This document shows positions 6,381 to 12,352 of a DNA stretch of 12,352 nucleotides, in pieces. Source of the DNA: an uncultured Bacilli bacterium (GTDB lineage Bacteria > Bacillota_I > Bacilli_A > RF39 > UBA660); assembly GCA_910589335.1 (NCBI GenBank), contig CAJUTW010000035.1, forward strand, positions 4,665 through 17,016, written 5' to 3'. How positions within the stretch are numbered: the first letter of the stretch is position 1; each line of letters begins with the position of its first letter. The notes below the pieces were generated by a model. The model was not told the DNA's origin and made no database searches. It worked only from the letters and a program-made list of their open reading frames with translations. A program made the position numbers and the translations under genes.

Positions 6381-8673
6381 AAAAACTTAAATCATTTACT
6401 TTATCTAAATATGTTAAATTGCTTTCTCTCATAAAACAAATATCATTAAAACCACAAAATTCACAAGATACATTTTTTAAAGCATATATTTTGGGGTTTA
6501 TTGAAAAATCCGCTTTTACTATTTCACTACATTTTTCTTCTATATGATTTTTAGTATATTTTACAAGGTCATATAATGTTTCATTAGATATGATCTTAGA
6601 ATAAGTGCCAAAACCTTTTTCTTCATTATATTTCATGCTTTTTATATACTCACTTGCTTCATAAGTAGAATCAAATCTAGATAAAATATTGGTATCACTT
6701 GTTGAATAACCATTTAAATAGTATTTTTCTTTATTTTCTTTTTCTAACTTTTCACTCCAGTTAGGGTAATTAAATAAAATATTTTGATAATAAATACCTG
6801 TAAAAATAGGATTATCAAAAAGCTTAGAATAATGGATTAAATAAAGATATACAGGTAATTGAAGATGGAGCCCATATTTTATAGGTTCAATATGTGTATC
6901 AATATAACCTGTTTTGTAATCAATGATTGAAAAATAAGTGTCATCTATATTTTTATAGAACATAATTTTATCAATATAGCCTACAAATTCAACAGCAACT
7001 TTATTTTTGATATTTACTACAGCTTTCGCTTCGTATAAAGCTTCATCATAACCTGTTAATAATTGTTGCTTTTTTAATTCTGAAATTAACTCTAAAAGAT
7101 CTTTTTTGATTTTTACTAATAATATTTTTTCTTTTAAAGTTAATTCTCTATTAGTTAAATATTTTTGAAATTCTGTTTCAAAATCAAAATATTTATTTTG
7201 ATATAATGATAGTATTTTGTGATACATACTTCCAATAAAACTTGCAAAAGTATCTTGATAAATATCTAATTTTAAAACATTTTTCAAGTAATACTTGAAT
7301 TTACATTCATTATATGTATTTATAGATGTATAACTAATTCTTAATGGATAAGGTAAATTCTTTAAATATAAATCATTATCTATTCCAGTAAATTCATTAT
7401 TATATGTTTTATATTTAATTTTATAATGAGTATTTAATATATAAAGTGAATTATCTTTTTCTCCAAATAAATAGTAATTATCTAATTTTTCTGCTAATCT
7501 TATTTTATTATAGATATTTGAATAACAGTAATTATCTATTTCTGGTTTTATAATTTCTAATTTTAAATCATCTATTATGCTTGATTTATAATAATTTGCA
7601 AAAGGGCTTGATAATTTATAACTTAAATATAAATTTTTAATTCTACTAAGTAAATAAATTACAACTTCTTTTTCTCTTTTATTCAAATAACTAGTTGTAT
7701 ATAATGATATTTCATCTTTTATAGAATCGTCTATAAATTCAATGTCTTTTTTTAATATTGGTAAACTATCTTGATTAAAACCTATAACAAAAACATATTC
7801 ATCATTATCAAAAGTTTCTTTATAAAGATTTTTAATATTTACTGCATTATTATATTTTTTTGGATTTAAATAACTGTTCTTTAATTTATCTATAAAAATT
7901 ACTTCAGTATATTCATCTTCTTCTAAATCACTAATACTATTTAAGATATTGATTAATTTTTTATTTATTGTAATTTTGTCTTTATTATTCAAATCAATTT
8001 TTCTTGTTTGTAAAAAATCTTTAACAACTTTTGTAGTATAAATTGATTCTTTAAAATCTAAATTGATTGGAATATGATAATAATTAAATAATTTTTCGAT
8101 AGTATATAAATATTCATTTGATACATTAGATAAAAATATTTTATTTATATTTATACCTTGTTTAATTAATTCAATAATTTTTAAACATACATAATTTATT
8201 TCTTCTTCCATAGAAGAGCATTCAACTACTGGTTTATCAATATAGTAAGAATCTAATGAAAATTTGTAATTTAGAGCTTCTTCTTCATATTTTTCTAGAT
8301 TAAAATAATTTATTACTTTTATTTTTTTGTTTTCTATAAATGATTTAAAACTGTGATTAAATTTTAGAAAATTATTATCTATTAATTCGATTTTCAATTT
8401 TTTTAAAAATTCTAATTTGTTATTTTTATAATTTGAATTTATATCTATTGCATATAAATTATTTAAATATACTTTTGCAACATCTAAATTGTAATTGTAT
8501 TTTTTCATTAAATAATGTAATGTTTTTTCGTCAAAACTAAAATAATAATTATTTATATATTCTTCTTTTGTCATAAATTTAATGTTTAATAAATTTTTAT
8601 CATGGCTAATTGCTTTTAATATTTTAATTTTTTCTTCATTTGGACATATTATTAGAGTGTTATTTTCTATCAT
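6331..8673 (-). CDS. addB: AddB/RexB, nuclease and iron-sulfur subunit of AddAB
   Basis: AddB partners AddA: its nuclease cuts one strand and its inactive helicase-like fold is tied to Chi recognition. A C-terminal RecB-type nuclease is complete, with GSMYH (His485), GYIDK (Asp568), IIDYKTG (Asp585, Lys587) and Q605 with Y609 in GLHLQLPVYLY. The four iron-sulfur ligands that staple this domain are present: C457 in N-E-C-K-F-K-Y-Y, then C737, C740 and C746 in C-x2-C-x5-C. The N-terminus reads MIENNTLIICPNEEKIKIL and lacks the G-x-x-G-x-G-K-S/T Walker A seen in Bacillus AddB, so ATP binding by this subunit is unlikely. In that it resembles the streptococcal/lactococcal RexB type. At 780 residues it is far shorter than the roughly 1150 of Bacillus AddB, most loss being in the helicase-like region. 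Start has AGAGGTGA upstream. It ends in TGA inside the addA start region. Confidence 0.92.
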   Translation of the reverse strand: MIENNTLIICPNEEKIKILKAISHDKNLLNIKFMTKEEYINNYYFSFDEKTLHYLMKKYNYNLDVAKVYLNNLYAIDINSNYKNNKLEFLKKLKIELIDNNFLKFNHSFKSFIENKKIKVINYFNLEKYEEEALNYKFSLDSYYIDKPVVECSSMEEEINYVCLKIIELIKQGININKIFLSNVSNEYLYTIEKLFNYYHIPINLDFKESIYTTKVVKDFLQTRKIDLNNKDKITINKKLINILNSISDLEEDEYTEVIFIDKLKNSYLNPKKYNNAVNIKNLYKETFDNDEYVFVIGFNQDSLPILKKDIEFIDDSIKDEISLYTTSYLNKREKEVVIYLLSRIKNLYLSYKLSSPFANYYKSSIIDDLKLEIIKPEIDNYCYSNIYNKIRLAEKLDNYYLFGEKDNSLYILNTHYKIKYKTYNNEFTGIDNDLYLKNLPYPLRISYTSINTYNECKFKYYLKNVLKLDIYQDTFASFIGSMYHKILSLYQNKYFDFETEFQKYLTNRELTLKEKILLVKIKKDLLELISELKKQQLLTGYDEALYEAKAVVNIKNKVAVEFVGYIDKIMFYKNIDDTYFSIIDYKTGYIDTHIEPIKYGLHLQLPVYLYLIHYSKLFDNPIFTGIYYQNILFNYPNWSEKLEKENKEKYYLNGYSTSDTNILSRFDSTYEASEYIKSMKYNEEKGFGTYSKIISNETLYDLVKYTKNHIEEKCSEIVKADFSINPKIYALKNVSCEFCGFNDICFMRESNLTYLDKVNDLSFLGDDYNGMDRRTTISN

Positions 8674-8709
8674 TTTATCACCTCTTTTATTGTATCAAAA
8701 ATTCTAAAG

Positions 8710-8730
8710 TCTATGAAGTTTTATCATAGA
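8710..8730 (-). promoter_or_regulatory. Inverted repeat in the addBA leader
   Basis: TCTATG and CATAGA form a perfect 6-bp inverted repeat with a nine-base loop, just after the predicted transcription start and about 35 bases ahead of the addB start. It lacks a T-run, so it is not a terminator. It could be a small leader hairpin or an operator; its function is unknown. Confidence 0.35.
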
Positions 8731-8741
8731 TAATTATTTTT

Positions 8742-8770
8742 AATATATAATACATTTGTTCTATTGTCAA
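8742..8770 (-). promoter_or_regulatory. Sigma-A promoter of addBA
   Basis: On the minus strand a perfect TTGACA (8765-8770) is followed after 17 bases by TATATT (8742-8747). The predicted leader is about 60 bases. The stretch between the hexamers contains GAACAAATGTAT, which has one good half of a Gram-positive LexA box but a poor second half. Confidence 0.8.
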
Positions 8771-8790
8771 TTAAAAGTTTATTTATATAT

Positions 8791-8820
8791 AAAAAATAGT
8801 TTTGATTTAACTCAAAACTA
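8791..8820 (-). terminator. Factor-independent terminator of the lipoprotein gene
   Basis: Reading the minus strand, TAGTTTTGA pairs perfectly with TCAAAACTA (9 bp, arms 8812-8820 and 8797-8805) around a six-base loop. Six T's (8791-8796) and a T-rich tail follow. It begins seven bases after the stop codon of the lipoprotein gene and separates it from the addBA promoter. Confidence 0.88.
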
Positions 8821-8826
8821 ATTTTA

Positions 8827-9288
8827 TTATTTAACTTTACATTTAAATCCATCATCTTCAGCAGATTTTTGGACATCTTTTAGGTTTTCTTTTGATTTTG
8901 TGATACTTGATAAATTATATTCAGCTAAACTTTTTTCACTTACTTTATCTAATTCAACATCTAAAGCAACTTTATAAGTATAATCTTTATCGTTGTTAGT
9001 TACTTTTAAAGTAATTCCTTCTTCTTTTTTATCTTTATATTGTTTATCCATTGCTTGTGCAAATACTGACCAATTTTCTTTAATAGAATCATCTGTTGCT
9101 TTACTATCAACTACCATTTTAATTAAATTAATTTTGTTATTTTTGAATGTCATTGATATTTCTTGGTCAACACTTAAACCATTTTGTGTTTGATTATTTG
9201 TACATACAAGTGTTTCTTCTTTACCACAACCAGTTAGTAATGTCATTGATGCTAAACCTAAAATAATTAAATTTCTTTTTTTCACCAT
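8827..9288 (-). CDS. Small lipoprotein, probably YehR-like (DUF1307 type)
   Basis: A 153-residue exported lipoprotein. MVKKRN is followed by a hydrophobic stretch and a clear lipobox LLTGC with the lipidated Cys at 21, so the mature protein would be anchored on the outer face of the membrane after Lgt and signal peptidase II. The mature part is charged. Its C-terminal pattern (a Y-K-D-K near the middle, V-A-L-D-V-E-L-D-K-V, then S-A-E-D-D-G-F-K) resembles E. coli YehR and the DUF1307 family as I recall them; function there is unknown. Two mature cysteines, at about 29 and 150, could form a disulfide. The frame is open from a GTG at 9294, but the Shine-Dalgarno TAAGGAG overlaps it, so the ATG at 9288 (five-base spacing) is the likelier start. 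It is a monocistronic unit with its own promoter and terminator. Confidence 0.85.
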   Translation of the reverse strand: MVKKRNLIILGLASMTLLTGCGKEETLVCTNNQTQNGLSVDQEISMTFKNNKINLIKMVVDSKATDDSIKENWSVFAQAMDKQYKDKKEEGITLKVTNNDKDYTYKVALDVELDKVSEKSLAEYNLSSITKSKENLKDVQKSAEDDGFKCKVK

Positions 9289-9300
9289 TCTCACTCCTTA

Positions 9301-9345
9301 AATACATTGTATATTAAATTTTATTAAAATTCAAGTCAATGTATT
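9301..9345 (-). promoter_or_regulatory. Promoter of the lipoprotein gene inside a 9-bp inverted repeat
   Basis: TTGACT (9334-9339) and TAATAT (9311-9316) are separated by 17 bases on the minus strand. AATACATTG (9301-9309) and CAATGTATT (9337-9345) are exact inverted copies bracketing the promoter: the upstream copy overlaps the -35 and the downstream copy covers the start-site region. The downstream copy is also part of a near-perfect palindrome ATACATTGTAT (9302-9312). This geometry looks like paired operator half-sites, but no cognate regulator is visible. Confidence 0.6.
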
Positions 9346-9354
9346 AAGAAAATG

Positions 9355-9387
9355 AAAAAAACTAAATAGATTTTTCCAATTTAGCTT
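9355..9387 (-). terminator. Factor-independent terminator of the surface-protein gene
   Basis: On the minus strand AAGCTAAAT (9379-9387) pairs with ATTTAGTTT (9359-9367), 9 bp with one G-U, around an 11-base loop. A T-run (9355-9358) follows. It lies just after the stop codon of the repeat protein gene and before the lipoprotein promoter. Confidence 0.7.
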
Positions 9388-9393
9388 TCTAAT

Positions 9394-11532
9394 TTATTTA
9401 AAAATTTTATTTGTCATTGAACTAAAGAAATTGTTCTTTAGACCTGTAAAATTATTTATTTGATCAATAGCTTTCAAATCAGCTTTTAAATGAAGGTTGC
9501 TTGTGTTTCCATATATATCTCTTAAACAGATTGTCTCATCAATATTTTCTGTATATTTTTTAGTAAATACTGTATATCCCTCACTTGCTTCCCAACCATC
9601 TCCAGGAGTAAAAATAGATTTTGAAACTTTAATTGTTACAATAATTGCTCCATCATTTGTTTTTTCATAAACTATGTCATTTTCATTTACAACTGGTGGA
9701 TTTTTATCTATGTTTTTTACTTCAAATTCAACAGCATAAATGTCACCATCAATTGTTTTTATTTCTACTATATCGATAATATTTTTATCAAATACTTTTG
9801 TTAATTTCTTTTTGTCTTTAGATAATTTCCATCCTGTTACTTCTTCTAATTCTTTAGGAGATGTTATAGTAACAGTTACATCATTATTTGTACTTACATC
9901 ATCATTACTAGTTCTTATAGTAATACCATCTAAATTTTTATCAATATTTTTTACATCAATTGGGATAAATACTTTATTTCCTGCAAGATCTTCTACTTCT
10001 ATTAATTCTTGAGTGTTTTTTGTGTATGTTTTTTTTATAGATAAAGAATCTTTAGATAAAGTCCATGTATTATCAACTGGATTTTTTACTTTTTCATTAA
10101 GTTTTATAACAACTTCTACTTTTTTATTAGTTTTTATATTTTGACTTATAGAATATTCAACTTTTGCTGATGGTAATTCTTTGTCAATGTTATCAACTAC
10201 TATATTTACAACGTTAGTATTTCCTAAAATATCTCTAAGCAAAACTACTTCTTTTTCATTTTTTGTAAATGTTTTAGTAAACACAGTATAACCTTCAGAA
10301 GGTGTCCATCCTTCAGGGGCAAATACTGGTTTAGATACTTTTATTGTTACAACTACATCACCATTAGTTAATTCTTTAGTGCTATATGTAATATCTTTTT
10401 CTGCTACTGATGGTTTATTATTTTTTATATTTACAACTTCATATTTTGCGGTAATTTTATTACCTGCTATATCTTTTACTTCTAATGTTTGAACTCCATT
10501 AGTATTATCTGTAAATACTTTAGAAAGTATTTTTTTGTCAGATGATAATTTCCAACCAGTTATTGCTTGTAATTCTTCATTTGATTTTATATAAACAGTA
10601 ACATCATCATTTGTTTCTTGATTATTATTACTTGTTTCTACATCAATAATTGGTGGAGTTTTGTCGATTGTAAAAGTAATTTTTTCTTCATTATATGCAC
10701 TATCTATTACAATTAATGTGTATGTATTTTCTTCTTTAATACTTTTTAATAATTCTTGACTATTTGTAATATCTTTATCATTTAATAATATTTTTTTAAT
10801 AGATTCTTCTTTAATGGTTAATGACACATCTAAATTAGTAATTTCTTGATTTTTAATTCCTAAAATTTGAGGTTTATTATTATCATCTATTATTTTATTT
10901 AGGTCATTCAATATTTTTAATAATTCATTTTTTATTATTTCATCATTAATTTTTGAAATTGAATCTTTTATATTGTTTTTATCTCGATAATCTTTAGCTA
11001 GTAAAATATCTTCTCTTTTTGAAGATGTTTCAACTTTATTTTTTAATGTAGTTAATAATTTTCTTATTTCATCTATATTTTCTACAATTGGTAAATCAGG
11101 TTTTTCTTCTGGAGGATTTGGTTCAACTGGTTTATTATCATTATTGTTTTCTCCAGTGTTATTACCATTATTAGTATTATTGCTATTATTATCATTATTT
11201 GTTTGATTATTATTGTTATTGTTATTGTTATTATTGTTGTTATTTTGATTTTTATTGTTTGTTTGATTATTACTATTAAAATATTGATTTATATTAGATA
11301 ATACAGAACTTGGATTTGCTATTGAAATATTATTATCTAAAATACTTTCATCTTCATTATTATTATTATTAATGTTTGTTAATGTATCCTTTTTTTGATC
11401 TTTTTCTTCTTGATTTCCATAATAATTATCTATATTATTATCTTCTAAATTGTCATCAGGATTTGCAAATACAAATGTACCTAATCCTAATAATAAAATT
11501 ACTGCTATTATAACAATTTTTTTCTTATCCAT
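9394..11532 (-). CDS. Secreted or membrane-anchored Asn-rich protein with Ig-like repeats
   Basis: A 712-residue exported protein of unknown role. Residues 1-23 form a signal sequence (Lys-rich start, hydrophobic I/L/V core) with a V-F-A motif before N24, fitting signal peptidase I; if uncleaved it would be an N-terminal anchor. Residues about 24-150 are low-complexity, with a run of asparagines near 97-109 followed by a Pro/Glu-rich stretch, probably an extended linker through the cell envelope. Residues about 150-217 are helical and charged. A divergent Ig-like unit (about 218-288) precedes five clear repeats of about 80 residues (289-690), each with a G-W or T-W core and most with a D-x-x-G-N turn. 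A short tail ends in N-K-I-F-K. There is no LPxTG sorting signal, C-terminal membrane segment or SLH domain. Start has AGGGAG seven bases upstream. Adhesion or envelope scaffolding is a guess. Confidence 0.82.
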   Translation of the reverse strand: MDKKKIVIIAVILLLGLGTFVFANPDDNLEDNNIDNYYGNQEEKDQKKDTLTNINNNNNEDESILDNNISIANPSSVLSNINQYFNSNNQTNNKNQNNNNNNNNNNNNNQTNNDNNSNNTNNGNNTGENNNDNKPVEPNPPEEKPDLPIVENIDEIRKLLTTLKNKVETSSKREDILLAKDYRDKNNIKDSISKINDEIIKNELLKILNDLNKIIDDNNKPQILGIKNQEITNLDVSLTIKEESIKKILLNDKDITNSQELLKSIKEENTYTLIVIDSAYNEEKITFTIDKTPPIIDVETSNNNQETNDDVTVYIKSNEELQAITGWKLSSDKKILSKVFTDNTNGVQTLEVKDIAGNKITAKYEVVNIKNNKPSVAEKDITYSTKELTNGDVVVTIKVSKPVFAPEGWTPSEGYTVFTKTFTKNEKEVVLLRDILGNTNVVNIVVDNIDKELPSAKVEYSISQNIKTNKKVEVVIKLNEKVKNPVDNTWTLSKDSLSIKKTYTKNTQELIEVEDLAGNKVFIPIDVKNIDKNLDGITIRTSNDDVSTNNDVTVTITSPKELEEVTGWKLSKDKKKLTKVFDKNIIDIVEIKTIDGDIYAVEFEVKNIDKNPPVVNENDIVYEKTNDGAIIVTIKVSKSIFTPGDGWEASEGYTVFTKKYTENIDETICLRDIYGNTSNLHLKADLKAIDQINNFTGLKNNFFSSMTNKIFK
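9463..10668 (-). repeat. Five tandem Ig-like repeats in A-B-C-A-B order
   Basis: Protein repeats fall at residues 289-369, 370-448, 449-530, 531-608 and 609-690. Units 1 and 4 share TGWKLS, a following KK-x-L-x-KVF and V-T-V-x-I. Units 2 and 5 share VTIKVSK, SEGYTVFTK and L-R-D-I-x-G-N-T. Unit 3 (TWTLSKDSL...TYTKN) is distinct, although its EVEDLAGNK echoes the EVKDIAGNK of unit 1. Units typically begin near an N-I-D-K junction. The pattern implies duplication of a multi-domain block rather than of single domains. Confidence 0.8.
11134..11277 (-). repeat. Asn-codon trinucleotide tract (AAT/AAC)
   Basis: This part of the surface-protein gene is almost all AAT and AAC codons, with occasional Gln, Thr, Ser, Asp and Gly. 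The densest stretch lies at about 11205-11245. Because the unit is three bases, slippage would change the linker length without shifting the frame. Confidence 0.85.
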
Positions 11533-11569
11533 AACTATACTCCCTATCTTTATATTATTATCTTATATA

Positions 11570-11597
11570 ATTATAACATTAAAAAAATAAAACGCAA
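11570..11597 (-). promoter_or_regulatory. Promoter of the surface-protein gene
   Basis: On the minus strand a perfect TATAAT (11570-11575) carries the extended TG motif (TGTTATAAT). TTGCGT (11592-11597) lies 16 bases upstream. The start codon follows about 38 bases after the -10. Confidence 0.75.
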
Positions 11598-11668
11598 GTG
11601 GATACTAATTTCTTGTAATAAAAATTTTTTATAACTATATTTTATATTAAAATTATACTTAAAAAGAA

Positions 11669-11692
11669 AAAAATAGTACTTTGACTATTTTT
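11669..11692 (-). terminator. Factor-independent terminator of lepB
   Basis: On the minus strand AAAAATAGT (11684-11692) pairs with ACTATTTTT (11669-11677), 9 bp around a six-base loop, and continues into a T-rich run. It starts four bases after the lepB stop codon, so the surface-protein gene is not simply read through from lepB. Confidence 0.8.
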
Positions 11693-11695
11693 ATT

Positions 11696-12223
11696 TTAGA
11701 AAAACTTTATTTTATTCAGTGGCCACATTCTTAATAAGATTTTACCATTTATTTCACTTTTTTTTATCAAACCAATTTTTCGACTATCTAGAGAATTTTC
11801 TCTATTATCTCCTAAGACAAGGTACATATCTTTAGGTATTTTATCATAGCCTAAATCTTTAAGATAAAAATCTTTGTATTTTAAATTATTTTTTAAATAA
11901 TCTTCCTGATATTCTTTATCATTAATATATAATTTATTATTTATGATTTCAATTTTTTCTCCTGGTAATCCAATTACTCTTTTGATTAAATATTTAGTAT
12001 CCGCATATCTTAGTGAAATAATATCTTCTCTTTCTATATCTTTAAAATTATATATAAATTTATTTAATATTAGTACTTCACCATCTTTTAATGTTGGATA
12101 CATAGAATTGCCTACTACTTGAGTAATTGATACGACATATAAAACTATAAATAAAATTAATATAATTGTTACTATATATTTTAAAGTGTCTAATAAAAAT
12201 TCTTTAATACTTAACCAGTCCAT
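11696..12223 (-). CDS. lepB: Signal peptidase I
   Basis: Membrane-bound serine protease that removes signal peptides from exported proteins on the outer face of the membrane. The 175 residues match the Gram-positive SipS type: one N-terminal membrane segment (about 15-33) and then the catalytic domain. The catalytic Ser40 lies in VGNSMYPTL (box B). The general base Lys81 lies in YLIKRVIGLPGE (box D), and box E reads GDNRENSLDSRKIG at 137-150. All active-site residues are present. The ATG has AAAGGAG five bases upstream. It is monocistronic with its own promoter and terminator, and it lies immediately upstream (in transcription order) of the surface-protein gene, whose signal sequence ends in a motif this enzyme could cut. 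Whether it is the main housekeeping peptidase or a dedicated one cannot be told from the window. Confidence 0.95.
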   Translation of the reverse strand: MDWLSIKEFLLDTLKYIVTIILILFIVLYVVSITQVVGNSMYPTLKDGEVLILNKFIYNFKDIEREDIISLRYADTKYLIKRVIGLPGEKIEIINNKLYINDKEYQEDYLKNNLKYKDFYLKDLGYDKIPKDMYLVLGDNRENSLDSRKIGLIKKSEINGKILLRMWPLNKIKFF

Positions 12224-12256
12224 AAATACTCCTTTAATTCTTTTATTATCAGAAGT

Positions 12257-12285
12257 ATTATATAATAATTATTTTATTAATGCAA
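12257..12285 (-). promoter_or_regulatory. Promoter of lepB
   Basis: On the minus strand TTGCAT (12280-12285) and a perfect TATAAT (12257-12262) are 17 bases apart. The start codon is 34 bases after the -10. The -35 touches the compositionally different stretch that begins at 12286. Confidence 0.8.
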
Positions 12286-12352
12286 GATTGAGACATTATT
12301 GATAGTGTAAAATGATTTGGGGGAAGACACAAAAAAAGAAAGACCTGATGTT
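12286..12352. other. Unassigned right edge, possibly the terminus of an insertion element
   Basis: The last 67 bases differ from the rest of the window. They contain GATAGTGTAAAATGATTT, then a G5 run (12319-12323) and GAAGACAC. GAGACATTATTG plus TTTACAC-type ends are reminiscent of insertion-sequence termini of the IS256/mutator kind, but I cannot match a specific element and no transposase is visible. A short open stretch starts at the ATG at 12312 on the plus strand without a clear Shine-Dalgarno and runs off the edge; I do not call it a gene. Confidence 0.25.

Noticed and set aside
8748..8764. LexA box in the addBA promoter as a firm feature
   Set aside because: Only the GAAC half fits the Gram-positive consensus and the second half has several mismatches, so it is kept only as a low-interest note.
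8993..9193. Plus-strand open frame of 66 codons
   Set aside because: Antisense shadow of the lipoprotein gene, with no start signals.
9740..10012. Plus-strand open frame of 90 codons
   Set aside because: Antisense shadow of the Ig-like repeats. Its Ser/Thr/Ile/Phe-rich translation reflects the complement of the real coding strand.
11134..11277. CRISPR-like or tandem direct repeat array
   Set aside because: The apparent repeat is an AAT/AAC codon run inside an open reading frame, with no spacers or constant repeat unit.
1..12352. Defence island or other multi-gene novel system
   Set aside because: AddAB is a housekeeping repair complex with its normal partner order. No toxin-antitoxin pair, restriction enzyme, reverse transcriptase, CRISPR or integrase gene is visible.

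Overview
The window is a very AT-rich stretch of a low-GC Gram-positive chromosome, rich in Asn, Lys and Ile codons. It suggests an uncultured member of the Bacilli/Erysipelotrichia/Mollicutes-relative group. The support is AddAB-type (not RecBCD-type) recombination genes, an L21 leader before rplU, consensus sigma-A promoters with strong Shine-Dalgarno sites, and a Gram-positive-style lipoprotein and signal peptidase. The standard bacterial code is likely: the tryptophan codons I checked are TGG, and addB ends in TGA. The lineage is an inference; no 16S or other strong marker is present.

Layout, left to right. (1) 1-300: the start of rplU (ribosomal protein L21) on the minus strand, cut by the window edge, with its structured leader and a perfect TTGACA-N17-TATAAT promoter. 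(2) 390-940: a divergent plus-strand gene of unknown function, the only plus-strand gene here. It ends at a small hairpin shared with the convergent mtnN. (3) 955-8770: a minus-strand run transcribed as addB-addA, then an RNB-like gene, then mtnN. addB and addA overlap and share a strong promoter. A 95-base gap with a possible second promoter separates addA from the RNB-like gene, which is followed 15 bases later by mtnN. (4) 8791-12285: three single-gene minus-strand units, each with its own promoter and factor-independent terminator. They encode a small lipoprotein, a large secreted or membrane-anchored Asn-rich protein with Ig-like repeats, and signal peptidase I (lepB). (5) 12286-12352: a short terminal stretch of different base composition that may be the edge of an insertion element.

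How the genes relate: AddA and AddB form one helicase-nuclease for double-strand break repair. The RNB-like protein and the MTA/SAH nucleosidase are co-transcribed but have no obvious shared pathway. The last three genes form an envelope group: LepB is a plausible processor of the repeat protein, whose signal peptide ends in a V-F-A cleavage motif, while the lipoprotein would need signal peptidase II, which is not in the window.

Most of the region is ordinary housekeeping DNA, and I do not see a clear undescribed multi-gene system. The most unusual item is the RNB-like protein. It keeps the family fold motifs but lacks two of the four catalytic aspartates, and a long helical region stands where RNA-binding OB domains normally sit. 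Next come the A-B-C-A-B repeat order of the surface protein and the compact AddB without a Walker A motif. Three start codons (443, 6365, 9288) are set by Shine-Dalgarno position rather than by the longest reading frame.
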